A DNA stretch of 39,177 nt from Scytalidium lignicola. Lineage: Eukaryota > Ascomycota > Leotiomycetes. The stretch is taken from contig NCSJ02000377.1 of the NCBI GenBank assembly GCA_002812745.2, positions 1-39,177 of the forward strand, given 5' to 3'. The position numbers and the translations under genes are program-made. Shown here in pieces: positions 1 through 10,558 of the stretch. The notes under the pieces are model-generated. The model saw only the letters and a list, made by a program, of their open reading frames with translations. It had not been told where the DNA came from and made no database searches. Within the stretch, counting starts at the first letter, position 1. The number at the start of each line of letters is the position of its first letter.

Positions 1-85
1 GTGACAGGTAAGCGAGTGTGACAGGTAAGCGAGTGTGACAGGTAAGCGAGTGTGACAGGTAAGCGAGTGTGACAGGTAAGCGAGT
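1..85 (+). repeat. Five tandem copies of a 17-bp unit at the transposon's outer end
   Basis: The unit GTGACAGGTAAGCGAGT occurs five times head to tail without a mismatch (1-17, 18-34, 35-51, 52-68, 69-85). The array then runs into the unique part of the inverted repeat, which starts with the same GTGAC. One full inverted copy (2204-2220) plus an 8-base partial copy (2221-2228) sits at the other end of the element. The window begins inside the array, so the true copy number is unknown. Confidence 0.95.
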
Positions 86-143
86 GTGACACTTTATTCA
101 ATTTCTATGGCACACACACCAAAATTAAATACAACCCACCATC
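69..143 (+). repeat. Left terminal inverted repeat of the pogo-like element
   Basis: Exact reverse complement of 2146-2220. It comprises the innermost 17-bp unit followed by a unique stretch that ends just past the transposase stop codon (148-150 lies immediately inside it). Confidence 0.93.
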
Positions 144-147
144 AAAC

Positions 148-2139
148 CTATAAAACATAGTAATCCTCTTCGTCTGAAATACTTGAATTCAATGAGCATT
201 CAGATTCGCTTGAAGTGCCACTGTAGCCGAATTCTCCTTCAATATCCAAACGCAAAAAGTCCTCCTCCTCTGATTCCTCCATTTCCTGTCCTGGTTGTTG
301 CTCCTGTTCCTGTAGCTCTGGTTTTGCAAAGCTCGTCCTAATAGGGTAGTTAATAGGCGTTTGAGGTGTGCTGTAAAGTGGAGGTTCCCTTGAATCAATT
401 ATAGGTGTAACTAAAGGTTTCTGTTCAATTGGCTCCTTGCCAGGCTCTATGAAGGGTGGTGGAGTGTACTCCTTGTACAGCTTAGATACACCCATTACTC
501 CACGAGGAAGCTGTTTAATTGCCTTCTTTCTCTGGGACTCCTTCTTACGCCATGCTACCCATGCAGCCTTTTGAGCCTTCTTCTCCTTATTGGCTATTTG
601 ACGTAGCATTCTGGCCTCCTTATTTGCCTCCTTTTCAGCTGCTTTCCGCTCCTTCTCTTGCTTGAGATTTTGGGCATATTCGGCTGTTAGTTCTCCCCCC
701 TTTTGGAGTCTCTTCTTGCTGGATGGCTTTCTGGATATGAACTGTTCAATCCTTTGGTAAGCAAGATCCCGTTCCACTGTAACCAAATGGCCTTCATTTA
801 ATACTCTCTGAACACCTCGTTAAAAAGAATCAAACTTGCGTTGAGAAGGGGAGCTGAGCAAGTCTATAACCTTAGGCCTTAGCTTGTCAAGTTGATATTG
901 AACTTGTTGAATTGTTTAAGGTGTTCTAGGCTTTGGCAAATCAAGTGGCCTTTCCTCTTGTTCCTTCTTCATATATTTGGCCATGAGCCTGAAAACAGGT
1001 GTTCTTTTAACAAGCCACATGCTTGCTTTGCGCTAAGCATGCTGAACAGTAGATTTGGCAAAGGTTTTCTCTTGAATTAAATATAAATCACCAAAAAAAG
1101 AATTCAAAGTATACTCAAAATCAAATGATTCTGTAACACTTTGAATTGCCTTGTTATGCCAGTGCTTGTAAGGTTGAAAGATCCTTACATCTAAAGGTTG
1201 TATACAGTGGGTTAAATGTGAAGGGAACGGGAATGGAATCACATGATTCACTTGAGCTAATTTGACGAATTCAAGTGTCATATGACTATTATGGTTATCT
1301 ATTAAAAGGAGTTTCTATGGTTGATCTGGTCTTACTTGAGTATGCTTAATAAAATGCTCTATAAAGCGTATACTTAGCATATTAGAAGTATAACTATTCT
1401 CTGATAATAGGACTAGCTTCTTATAAGTCAAACCTCCTGGCTTATACTATGAATCCATATGATATTTGCCTTCAACTATGATTGCAAGAGGAATAAGGGT
1501 TGTTCTATTGGCTGTTATAGTCTTAATTATGGTAATTGAACGTTGATTCTCAGGGCTTAAGGAGTAGAGCTCTTGAATTTCAGTAGGAATTAATACTTGA
1601 ACTTCTTTAGGACATCCAATTCTGAAGTTAGTTTCGTCAAAATTATAGAGATCTTGCTTTTGAATATCATACTTTTTGAGGGTTATTTTATATTTGTGAA
1701 ACCATTCTAAAACGTTACCTTTATCTTAGGCTGTAATCTTGATTTTAGCAATTGGTTTGGTTATAATTGTATGTAGGCCAGGTTGTTGTTTATACTACTT
1801 TCTGAACTAGTTGTAAGAAGGTGAGGTTAATTCATGAGCTCTCCGAAGGTTGTAAATAACTCTAAATATAATATCCTTTGTAGGTAATTGACGATTTTCA
1901 AGGTATGAGTGAATAAAAGTATGAATAACTTGTTCTTGAGAGGGAGTCAAGATCTTGTTTTGACCTCCATGAGGTTTATGACCTTGTTTATCTCTCTTGA
2001 TTAACATAGCTAAACTTGATCGATTGATTTTGAATAGCTTGGCAGCCACAGTCTGAGATTCAGTAGGATTCTCAGCAAGCCATTGTTTTGCCTCAAAAAT
2101 TCGCATTTGAGGCGATTCAGTGGACTGAACCTGCTGCAT
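148..2139 (-). pseudogene. Pogo-family DDE transposase, one frame with eight stop codons
   Basis: Reading the minus strand from the ATG at 2137-2139 to the stop at 148-150, one frame stays open for about 660 codons apart from eight stops: TAG at 1807, 1795, 1447, 1315 and 1033, and TAA at 1726, 916 and 820 (lowest coordinate of each). The N-terminus carries a psq-like helix-turn-helix and CENP-B-like segment. The catalytic triad is intact: Asp in NFDET (1636-1638), Asp in LLLIDNHNSH (1297-1299) and Asp in QPLDV (1189-1191), a DD35D spacing. The C-terminal third is Lys/Arg/Glu-rich and ends in a Ser/Glu/Asp-rich tail. Several TAG stops fall where related transposases have Trp, fitting TGG-to-TAG, while the TAA stops fit CAA-to-TAA; both are CpA-to-TpA events on one strand. 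The copy cannot make a full transposase but is otherwise nearly complete. Confidence 0.88.
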
Positions 2140-2145
2140 GATTCG

Positions 2146-2220
2146 GATGGTGGGTTGTATTTAATTTTGGTGTGTGTGCCATAGAAATTGAATAAAGTGT
2201 CACACTCGCTTACCTGTCAC
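2146..2220 (-). repeat. Right terminal inverted repeat of the pogo-like element
   Basis: Exact reverse complement of 69-143. It lies 6 bases upstream of the transposase start codon and contains one 17-bp unit at 2204-2220; a partial copy, ACTCGCTT, follows at 2221-2228, after which the similarity ends. Confidence 0.93.
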
Positions 2221-2228
2221 ACTCGCTT

Positions 2229-3404
2229 CCACTGACTAGGAGCGAATGCGACTTTTAAAAAGTCAGACAATGCTGGCCTCAGGCTGACGATTAGTTATTA
2301 GAGGGGCCGTTAGGTCTTTGCTCCTCTTCCGCACCGTTAGAGCAGGCCAAAATAGCTCCCGAGGGTTCAAATATGGAGCCACCAGTGACACCAGTGATGC
2401 GGCGCGATAGCACTAATAACATATCACAATCTCTCCAACACCAAAATATTCCACGCATCCGGAAGCATCTGGCCTGCCTTTTCTGTGCTTAGCTCATCGA
2501 TGTGGTCCTTGACATATCTAATCTTATGCGAGTTGATACATCGCTAACAACTTGAACAAAAAGTGTAAGAAAAAGGCATAAGGTAGAAGGGAGGTGATTA
2601 GAAGCTCATATATTACTGTACTGCGACTGAACCCACTCCGTGTCCTCAGTGCTCCCCGTCGCCTTAAGAAGTTTGACTAGCTTTTCGCCACTCTTACAAA
2701 TGACGTGCCCAGGTCCCTATCACTAGTAATCCTGAGAATGCCTGTAACTAATTAGAACTCTTTTTGATATCGCTCTGAATCATCTCCCCTGGACTGGAGC
2801 CAACACCAACACACCAACAAACTAACCCTGCGCGTGGAAGGGGCATATACACCGCCGGTCCTTCCCGTTTGCAGCTGACTTCCCGTGATTCCTCATGCTA
2901 TGTCATCAATTCTTTCTTGGATTGATTTCCGTCTTACGATGATAAAACTATCCCCTTTGCGTCTCAACCAGCATGGAGATTTTGGACCAGGCTATTCAAG
3001 CCATAGCCAGCAAATAGGATATCTAACGCAGACTTCTACCATTGTGGAGAAGATTGTAGGAAATGGGGTTAGTGACCTGTGTTGGATACAGAATCTAGAA
3101 TACTGTTCATCCGGTTTGATTCCAAGAACGATGCTTCAGCTATACTGCGTAAGCTGAAGACAACCAATCAAATCACAGTAGAACACAAAAGAAAGAGACC
3201 GTTAATAGATTCAATTATGATGCTATTTAACTCCAAAAAGTTACGTGAAATGTATTAAGTCATTCTAAATGCAGTCATTTCCCCAAAAATAATGTTCATA
3301 GTCCCCAAAAAAGCACTCAGGCTTCATGGTCCTTCATGTTTTCTCCTGATAAAAAATCAAATCATGTCCTTTTTGACACATATACTGAAATATATATCAA
3401 CGCC
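2229..3404. other. Intergenic stretch between the transposon and the transporter 3' end
   Basis: No convincing gene. Short open frames occur (for example 2885-3157 plus), but I recognise no domain in them. The last part lies downstream of the minus-strand transporter and should include its 3' UTR. Confidence 0.6.
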
Positions 3405-5007
3405 TTAATAAGCATAGAATAGATTGTTGTAAGGATCCTTCTCTTTCAGCTTCTTGTTGGTATGTTGCAGCCAGAACCTCATAATCCAAGCACAAATGAT
3501 AGATGTCACTGAGAAAGCCGCGTTGCACGACATGGCAATCACGAACTTGGGCGCGTCCCAGTCGGGATACATGTATGGTGTGTAGATGAAAGATGCCATA
3601 GAAACGACGTTGACCATGGATAACGATACTGCCTTCTTCTCGGGTGTCTGACCCAAGGTTGCAGCAATCCATCCGAGGATGATGGAATTAACCGAGTATA
3701 CTCCACCAGCGAAGATAAAGCAAGCGATGTATCTGGCAGCAACGTTGAGCGTAACGCACGAGATGATGAAACCAACCGTTGCGAGGCCCAAGCAAATCGT
3801 GATGTGCCAGGTCCGCTCATTGTATTTCCCAGACGACATACTGATCAGGAATCCAAAGATGCAGGCGAAGACACTCGGGGGAGAAGTGAGCAGCAGCGTG
3901 ATAGTTGAGCTGTAACCTAGAGCGCTGACCACGGTTGGGAAGAATTGATTGAAAGAAGTAGCGTTGAGATGCATGTTTTGCATGACGGCGAAGACGTAGA
4001 TTCTAGGATCCCGAAGGGCCTGGAGAACTCCAGAACGCACTCCTTTGCTTTCCTCAAGACCGACTGTATCACGCTGGAGCCGGTCATGGGCGAGCTGACG
4101 TTCGTCTGGTGTGAGCCATTTCGTAGTGAGAGGGTAGTCAGGAAGTAGAAATATGCAGAAGATGGCAACACCGAAGGTCGTCGCTCCTTCAATGATAAAC
4201 AACCATCGCCACCCTGCAATACCGTGAGTGCCATCCAGTGTTGAAAAGACTGCCGCAGCTATAAGACCAGCAAAGGCTACAGCGATGATATTGCCTGCAT
4301 AAAGAATTGAAACGCGAGTTGCGATCTCCTTTCGGGTGTAGAAGATCGACAGCAAGTATATAGCACCAGGGTAAAACGGAGCCTCAACAGCTCCTAGGAA
4401 GAATCGAACCAGTGCCAGGCCCTTGTAGTCATGGACTGCTGCCTCGCAGGCGGCCACTATGGCCCAGAGCATCGTGGTGATGCTCAGGTATACGGATGGT
4501 CGGACCTTGCGTGACGATAGGAGCATGTTGGAGGGGATTTGCATGAACAGGTATCTGTTTCCGGCACATGTACCCGTTAGAACAATGTCCTTTGTTTATT
4601 ATCGCTAATTGACAGATAAAAAACTCACCCGACATAGAGAATACTGATACATGTGTTATATTCCGTACCCTTCAAGTTCAAATCTTTCTGAAGGTGATTC
4701 AATTTGGCGTTCGCAATTGCATTCTGGTCGAGCTTGTTTCTGGCCGGCAATTGTTTATTAGCAACTTGCGATGTTGATATAGACGTCATATCAGGCGGTC
4801 GAGGGATGGTGTTTCTTACAAGAAATACATGCAGAACAATGCCGGCATGATTCTCATATCAAGCTTGCGTACGAGAGCAATCTCCTTCGGGTCGCTCTTC
4901 GCAACGGCTCCAGCGTAATCACCAGTCAGCGTCTTCTTGTCATCCTCGCTGGGCGTAGACTCGAGGACACCCATAGGAGCAACCTTCTCATCCTCGATGC
5001 TCGACAT
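3405..5007 (-). CDS. MFS transporter, anion:cation symporter family (DAL5/allantoate permease-like)
   Basis: Three exons join in frame: 5007-4820, 4739-4629 and 4554-3405, giving 482 residues. Introns are 80 bases (GTAAGA to CAG, 4819-4740) and 74 bases (GTGAGT to CAG, 4628-4555). Both joins restore the family's conserved stretch around the first helices, including LDQNAIANAKLN, LKGTEYNTCISILYVGY and MQIPSNM. The soluble N-terminus is acidic, followed by about twelve hydrophobic segments; the motif FLGAVEAPFYPG lies in the early transmembrane bundle and the cytoplasmic tail is Lys-rich. Members of this plasma-membrane family take up organic anions such as allantoate, ureidosuccinate, vitamins or sugar acids by proton symport; the substrate here cannot be told from sequence. 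ATG 5007-5005 is chosen because in-frame sequence upstream resembles 5' leader and lacks family similarity. No broken codon is visible. Confidence 0.9.
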
Positions 5008-8000
5008 GATTGCAGTGGATCTTGAGGCTCCGAAACAATTGACAGTGCCACCGGGAGGCTCTTGTTGGTAGAGGGGGGCCTGGAGCGGGATTTGCTCAGG
5101 TTCGCGCAACGAATCGTGAGTGGAAAAAGAAAGTAGATCAATTGCACAGCGCGAGGGTTGCAAGCTCCTTAAACCAATCCACCGGGGTCACTCGAGTCCA
5201 GACGACAAGCACTTCTCCGTACCGTTCTTCTGATCCTCATTGACCCCAGCTCCGGGTTGCGGATCGTGGGTTCCGCAGGCTTCGAACGACGCCTCCTACG
5301 ACGGTACGACCCGGGTTTAATGCCATGGCGCATCAATATTGATGCGATGTGGGAAGCTGTGGAGATTGTGGGATCATTAGGGGGACCTGAAGAATGTTTG
5401 TGCTACGACGCCATTCGTGCTGCTTCTCGCCCTGTCATTGGTTCCCCCGCAGAAGCCTTTGTCCGGCTGCGGCTCGGAAACTCCTGAAAATCCCCAGAAA
5501 GCCTCCCCAAATTCTTGCCTTCGTAAATGGGATATGGCTGGGAATTTAATAGTCTTTTCAGCTTGAGGAAATCAAAAGCTAACTTGTCAGAAAGTGACTG
5601 CATGGTAACTGCGGGGTTTTTCTTCAACGAGTGGAGCAATACGGATCCATCCGTAATGGGGATGGTATCCCAATAGCCGGACAACCCATTCCCCTTTATG
5701 CATGCATTGATATATTGCATAACCAGAATTGATAACTCATTTTATCGTCTAATGAACGTAATTCCATGTCTACCGGGTCACTGAACTTTGCTGCAAAATT
5801 GATCAAAACTAGATCTTAGCAATGTGACCTTCAGATTAAGAGATTTAAAAGTCATAATTAATTACCTTTAAACTTGAAATTATACATATATAATATTTAC
5901 TACTCTAAGACAGGAACTAGTGAATATTTATTCACATAGCTAAATAATTATACCATGAAATCCGCAAGTGTCAATCGCAATATTCTGTTAAGATTGCAAG
6001 GAGTGATTAATCAGTTTTTTATCATCTCCAAATTTAACATACGCGTAAGATCAACTCGTTTAAGCACAGTAAAGCATGAAATAGTTATGCATGTCTATTG
6101 ATGATCATAGCTTGACTGCCGAAGTGGATAGCTGTGGATAGCATGGGTTGTCAAAACCGGCGCAGCGGCGGTGGAGCCGCTTAAAAGATTTACCCGTGGT
6201 TAATAGAAGATTAAGTTATTACCTATTGTTTTAAGGGTGGTGCCAGTCTGAATCTTTTGTGTTGTTGCCGATTTGTCTACCTGATCGTCTCCGTCACTCT
6301 TTCATCTACTGTCGGCCTTGTCCCATCAATGAGACTGTCTGCGGTTATTGTCACTCTTGATGATGCACATGACCTTTATCTGTTGTATAGTATTTGAGTC
6401 TACCTCTGGAGTTTCAAGTTGTATTGCTGTGTGTCATTACTTCCCTGATTTTGATGCATGACTTACCAACTCTCAACCTCGTTTGAGAAAGGTTTTCTTT
6501 CCCATCTTTTCATATTCAACGATATAGCAAAGCCAGACCAGGCTATGTATCGTGCTGTACAGTGCACTTTAAACTCTGGTAATTAGTTTGTTGAGAGCGA
6601 TTTTAAATTCACAAACCTTTTAAGGTAATCCATATTTTTAAATAAATGCAAGGCGCCTTCGAAAGCCAGGTTTATTGTGGCCATAAAAATACACCACCTT
6701 CTCTAATACCGTACTGCCATCGCCTTTTCAAATCGGCTTCAAGTCTAATGCATTGAGAGATTTGCATATAGCTTCCCCAACGATATCATATCCCATCTAA
6801 ATCTAACCAAAGGATATGGGAAAGGCATGGTTGCTGCTGCCTATCCCTTTTATCCTTCAGAATCACTCAAAACAGAGTCAATAAAGTCGTATTGTGTCCT
6901 TAGGAAACCTTCGGGCAGCAGTTGCCGCTACCATAAACGAAGTCACAGTGGCGACAGCAAGTACTAATTTTGATTTCACACTGGTCCAATACGTGGGTCC
7001 AAAAGAAGAAGTCAATAGGAAGTGTTATGCAGAATCAGCTATGGCTCACATCTAGGATGCTAGGAGCTTTTTCTGAAGGCGCTTGGTCATTCATTGAAAC
7101 TTGTTACGGCATATGAGCAGCGTCGTGTCTGAGATGGCGGAGTTAGCTGCAAAATTACAATCCTGCGGACTATTCTAAGACCATGTCACTTAGGAGTCCA
7201 TGCAGCCCAATCTTAGTACATAACTGCAACATCTTTCAATCCCGGCTCACCTCTTGAGTTGCGTGCTTGTGGTATCCTTTTGAAGCATCGAGGTAATATC
7301 GATCAGAGGGGAATTTGTGAACGAATGGTGGTACTATATTGTTAAGAAGCTAGGAGATCGAGAAAATTTGCTATACTCGACCGTAGTTGATGTAGTTCAG
7401 CAAGAATTTTTTTCGAGCGGAGTTGGTAAAGTGGGATATTAGTGTAAGAACATGGCTTTAAGCTACGGATAGTATCAATAGATGCGAACAAACTCAAGTG
7501 CGGTTAGGGCTGGAGAATATCAGCCTACCTGGTAGTATGAAATACTGTGGCCTTGTCCAGCGTGATGGACTCCTGGAAACCTGCCCTAGGAAGCATGTTT
7601 CCGGCATGCTACTGGTTGTGTAGTACGAAGGAGCTGCTATTGTGGGTCTGTCAGCGTGGCATTCATACCCTGATATGATTTTTTTTGGAAATAAACAATT
7701 AAGATCCCACTGATGGGTGAATTGATTGGTGTTTGTTATTCTGTGTGATGTGCTGTGGAGGAGTTGTAAGTCTCGGACTTTGCCCGTCAACAAAGCAATT
7801 TCTCCTAGGGGTTTACTGGTGCTTGTCCCCGTCTAATTTGCGATATTATGGTCACCTAGTTCTTTGCAAGCGTGAACTCAATGCTGATCCCAAGATTACC
7901 CTTCCTCAGTTTCAACTTGCAGGGCTTAGAAGGATTATTAGAAGGTGAAAAGTGCCTATGGGCGATGCGAAACGGTGCATTAGCACTCCTCCTTGGGAGA

Positions 8001-8941
8001 CAGATTGAGCCAACAAAATCTCAACACTAGGAGGAAGGACCGACAACTGGTCATGATTATGCAGTCAGCTTCAGTATACCTCAATACTAAAATGGAAGAT
8101 GAAGAGATATTTTCTAGATTAATTCATCCTGTCCGTACGCAGGCATTCAGTTTCACTCTCCGTCTGAAGAACGTGAGAGAAATTTGGGATGTGAAAACTA
8201 GTTCAATGTCTAATAAATACTAGAGCGTAGATATCACTATTACGTCGAATTGCACCGAGAGTCTATGAACCGTAAGACAAATTCATTATCTTCCGGTTTT
8301 ATTACGAGGAAGAATTTAATGTAAAACATGATGTACTGTATATAACCCATCAGCTGAAGGAACACGTAACACTCATACCGAGGATTCTGAGTTTGATCTA
8401 CTGATGGATGAGAATGTGAATAATATGGATAACATAGACCACCCTGAGTTCATGGTAGTAACTAAATACTAGAGATTCAAAATATTTAATAGCAAAACTG
8501 AAACTTTCTACCCTATTCTCTGCAATGGTTTTCTCCCAGTTCCCATATTTGGACGTTTCAATGTGTTGTCGATGTTGCCTCAGATGAAGACTATTATCAT
8601 TGCTGGTTTGACTTGCAATACTTCTCTGAATCCGGAAAGCAAACATTTTGGCCCCCCTCTGGTACAGCAAAGTTAGATAGGGCGTCTTTCTCTTCTCGGG
8701 ATGGACGCAAGGAAGAATTCTTGCTCGAGGACAATGAAAGAGCGAACAGGGACCTGGTCGAAGGTTTTCAATCACCCTCCAAAGAATTATAATGACCTGC
8801 TGTCATGTTCCGAACTATTTTCAAGTAGACTACTAGCACAAATGATCAACACTCTCCATATATTTGACGCTTTTGCTTATGATTTTGGCATCCACCATGT
8901 GTAGCCACCTCCAGAAGCTACTATAAAATATCAACAATTTC
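5008..8941. other. Long gene-poor stretch upstream of the transporter
   Basis: Nearly 4 kb with only short, overlapping open frames on both strands and no domain I can identify. The first few hundred bases (about 5010-5500), relatively GC-rich, should hold the transporter's promoter and leader. About 5700-7500 is AT-leaning. The section 7990-8900 has open frames on both strands (plus 7993-8223 and 8701-8904, minus 8398-8775) that could be decayed coding sequence leading into the remnant at 8942, but I cannot align them with a family. Confidence 0.55.
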
Positions 8942-9398
8942 AGCCGTGGATTTCCTGAACACATCCTAAAATTATTCTCTATATTGGAATAAATTTCCTT
9001 CAATGGAAAATCGCTGCATTGCTATTGGATATGTTACGTATTTGAGGGACGTCATGCCATCGATCTAGACCAATTAAATGATGTAATCGCAATATTTGCA
9101 GGAGATTCTGTATATATTCTGAATGAGGCGTAAAAAACCTATAATGTGTGACGCAAAATGAAGACTACGTCCCTCTTTAGCTGGCTTGTGAGATTATGTT
9201 CCTTTGGAGAACTCCCATAAATTTGAACCGAGACACATTTTTGGGAATGTTGAAAAGGCACGGTTGTAATGCTAATATCACTAGAAGGAACTGTCATGGT
9301 ATGTAGAGGGATAAAGGACTCCTTCACTGGTGCATCGTTGCATCTCTCTCTTACAGACTATCATTTGCCTTTATTGAAGAATGATTCCAGCGACTAAC
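8942..9398 (+). pseudogene. Decayed remnant of a fungal protein-coding gene, family unnamed
   Basis: One plus-strand frame shows two protein-like blocks separated by stops. The first, 8942-9130, has one internal TAA and contains FEGRHAIDLDQLNDVIAI followed by FAGDSVYI. The second, about 9255-9398, contains KDSFTGASLHLSLTDYHLPL. Both resemble conserved blocks of a family of large fungal proteins of unknown function that I recall only in outline; the first normally precedes the second by a few dozen residues, as here. In-frame stops at 9131, 9149, 9212, 9218 and 9245 destroy the middle. No start codon, splice pattern or complete frame can be proposed, so this is most simply an old gene relic. 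The resemblance is from memory and could be wrong; the shared frame of the two blocks is directly visible. Confidence 0.45.
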
Positions 9399-10398
9399 AA
9401 GACGCTGAGCTATCAATATAAGAGGCTGAGATATAAATGCGAGATTGCAGAGTGGATTACTCCTGTTGACAACATAAATTATTTTGGAGCAAGGTGTTGT
9501 CCGCTATATTCATCCGAAGCTTGAGTGCAACTAAATAAAAATACTAAACTCAAAACTAATAATAGTAGAAGCAAGTTCTTGTGAGTGTATCTGGGACTGC
9601 CCTATTGGAGTTGTAGTCAAGGCAGCAGGAAATTGGGATTCTCGATTGGCGGTGACTGCACTGTTGGTACACGTGTACATAACCCGAACAGGGCCAGTTA
9701 CTAGGATATCGCCCTGTCCTTCTAACAATTGTTAGGGATGCGTACAGCAAAACCATGATTTCAACATTCTCATCTCTTAGAAGAGAATACTAGCAGACTT
9801 TTACGAAACCATATATCAGAGGCTAGAGATCATAGTGGTGCTACGTCCAACCCTGGCTCTTTTGGTAATATTAATAACGGTTTTATGATATCTCGGGACA
9901 TAATCATACGATCCTGGATGTTTTGAAGAATATCTGAAACAGAACGCTGTTGTAGAACACGTGGTTGACGGGTTATTGCATGAAACTGCCGGAAAGATCA
10001 ACCATCCTCGAGATTAAAGGTGGTATTTACTACCTCATCCTTGTATTGACGTGTGATGCTGGGATTTGGAGCAACTCAAAACATAAATATTTTGGGGATT
10101 GAGCTCTGAGAACGTGATGATTGGGCACATTTACAACGCATTAGACCCTTGCACAAACATTCATCCGAGTCCGGTTAAATCTGTCCGCACAAATCTTTGT
10201 CCGGATGCAAGGTTGCGAGCCGGTTAGCCATCCTCAGCCCAAGAGCAGAAGCTGTCGAGTTTGTTACTGGGCTGTCAGGTGGGATTGCGCCGACACCATC
10301 TGAGGGCTCTTGTTTATGGCGAGAATCGGCAGTGGGGAACGGCGGAAGTGACGGCGATATGCCGATATCAAAGAGCTTTCTGGAGATACCCATAATCG
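9399..10398. other. Intergenic stretch upstream of the aldolase-like gene
   Basis: No recognisable gene. Overlapping short frames on both strands at 10175-10429 appear to be chance frames in a more GC-rich patch. The final few hundred bases probably contain the promoter of the downstream gene. A palindromic E-box-like CACGTG lies near 9670, too distant to assign. Confidence 0.5.
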
Positions 10399-10406
10399 TA
10401 TATAAG
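10399..10406 (+). promoter_or_regulatory. TATA-box-like TATATAAG
   Basis: TATATAAG lies about 150 bases before the ATG at 10559. The leader between them ends in an A/G-rich tract and a good fungal start context (CACA before ATG). Position and context are compatible with a core promoter, but no transcription start can be read from sequence. Confidence 0.45.
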
Positions 10407-10558
10407 CACTCTCCGGCCTTATGATACACAGCTTGTTTTGGCCCCCATCTTTTTATTCTGTGTTATATTAAGAGCCTCGACACCGGATTCTCTGAATATC
10501 CAAGATAGTCAGACTCCTCGAAAACCCACGAACTCGAAGAAAGAAAAAACAAGGCACA

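Larger units (their letters stand above)
1..2228 (-). mobile_element. Pogo-like (Tc1/mariner superfamily) DNA transposon, mildly mutated
   Basis: Bases 69-143 are the exact reverse complement of 2146-2220, giving inverted repeats of at least 75 bases that enclose one long minus-strand transposase frame. The outer parts of the repeats consist of 17-bp tandem units, five on the left and about one and a half on the right. The left edge lies at or beyond the window start, so neither the left terminus nor the target-site duplication can be seen. The protein has the fungal pogo layout: psq-type helix-turn-helix, CENP-B-like region, DDD catalytic core and charged C-terminus. Perfect identity of the repeats suggests a young insertion, although the gene already carries stops. 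Confidence 0.9.

Noticed and set aside
1..90. CRISPR-like direct repeat array
   Set aside because: The units are contiguous with no spacers and belong to transposon ends in a eukaryotic genome.
2885..3157. Plus-strand open frame of 90 codons
   Set aside because: No recognisable domain, no neighbours in frame, and a position between a transposon and a gene 3' end; probably chance.
5257..5720. Opposed open frames of 76 and 105 codons upstream of the transporter
   Set aside because: They overlap each other on opposite strands in the likely promoter/leader of the transporter and show no domain.
8398..8904. Overlapping frames of 125 codons (minus) and 67 codons (plus)
   Set aside because: Neither resembles a known protein; at most they belong to the decayed gene whose clearer blocks start at 8942.
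9660..9680. CACGTG site as a regulatory element (also near 20953)
   Set aside because: Neither copy is in a promoter position for a nearby gene; six-base matches are expected by chance in 39 kb.
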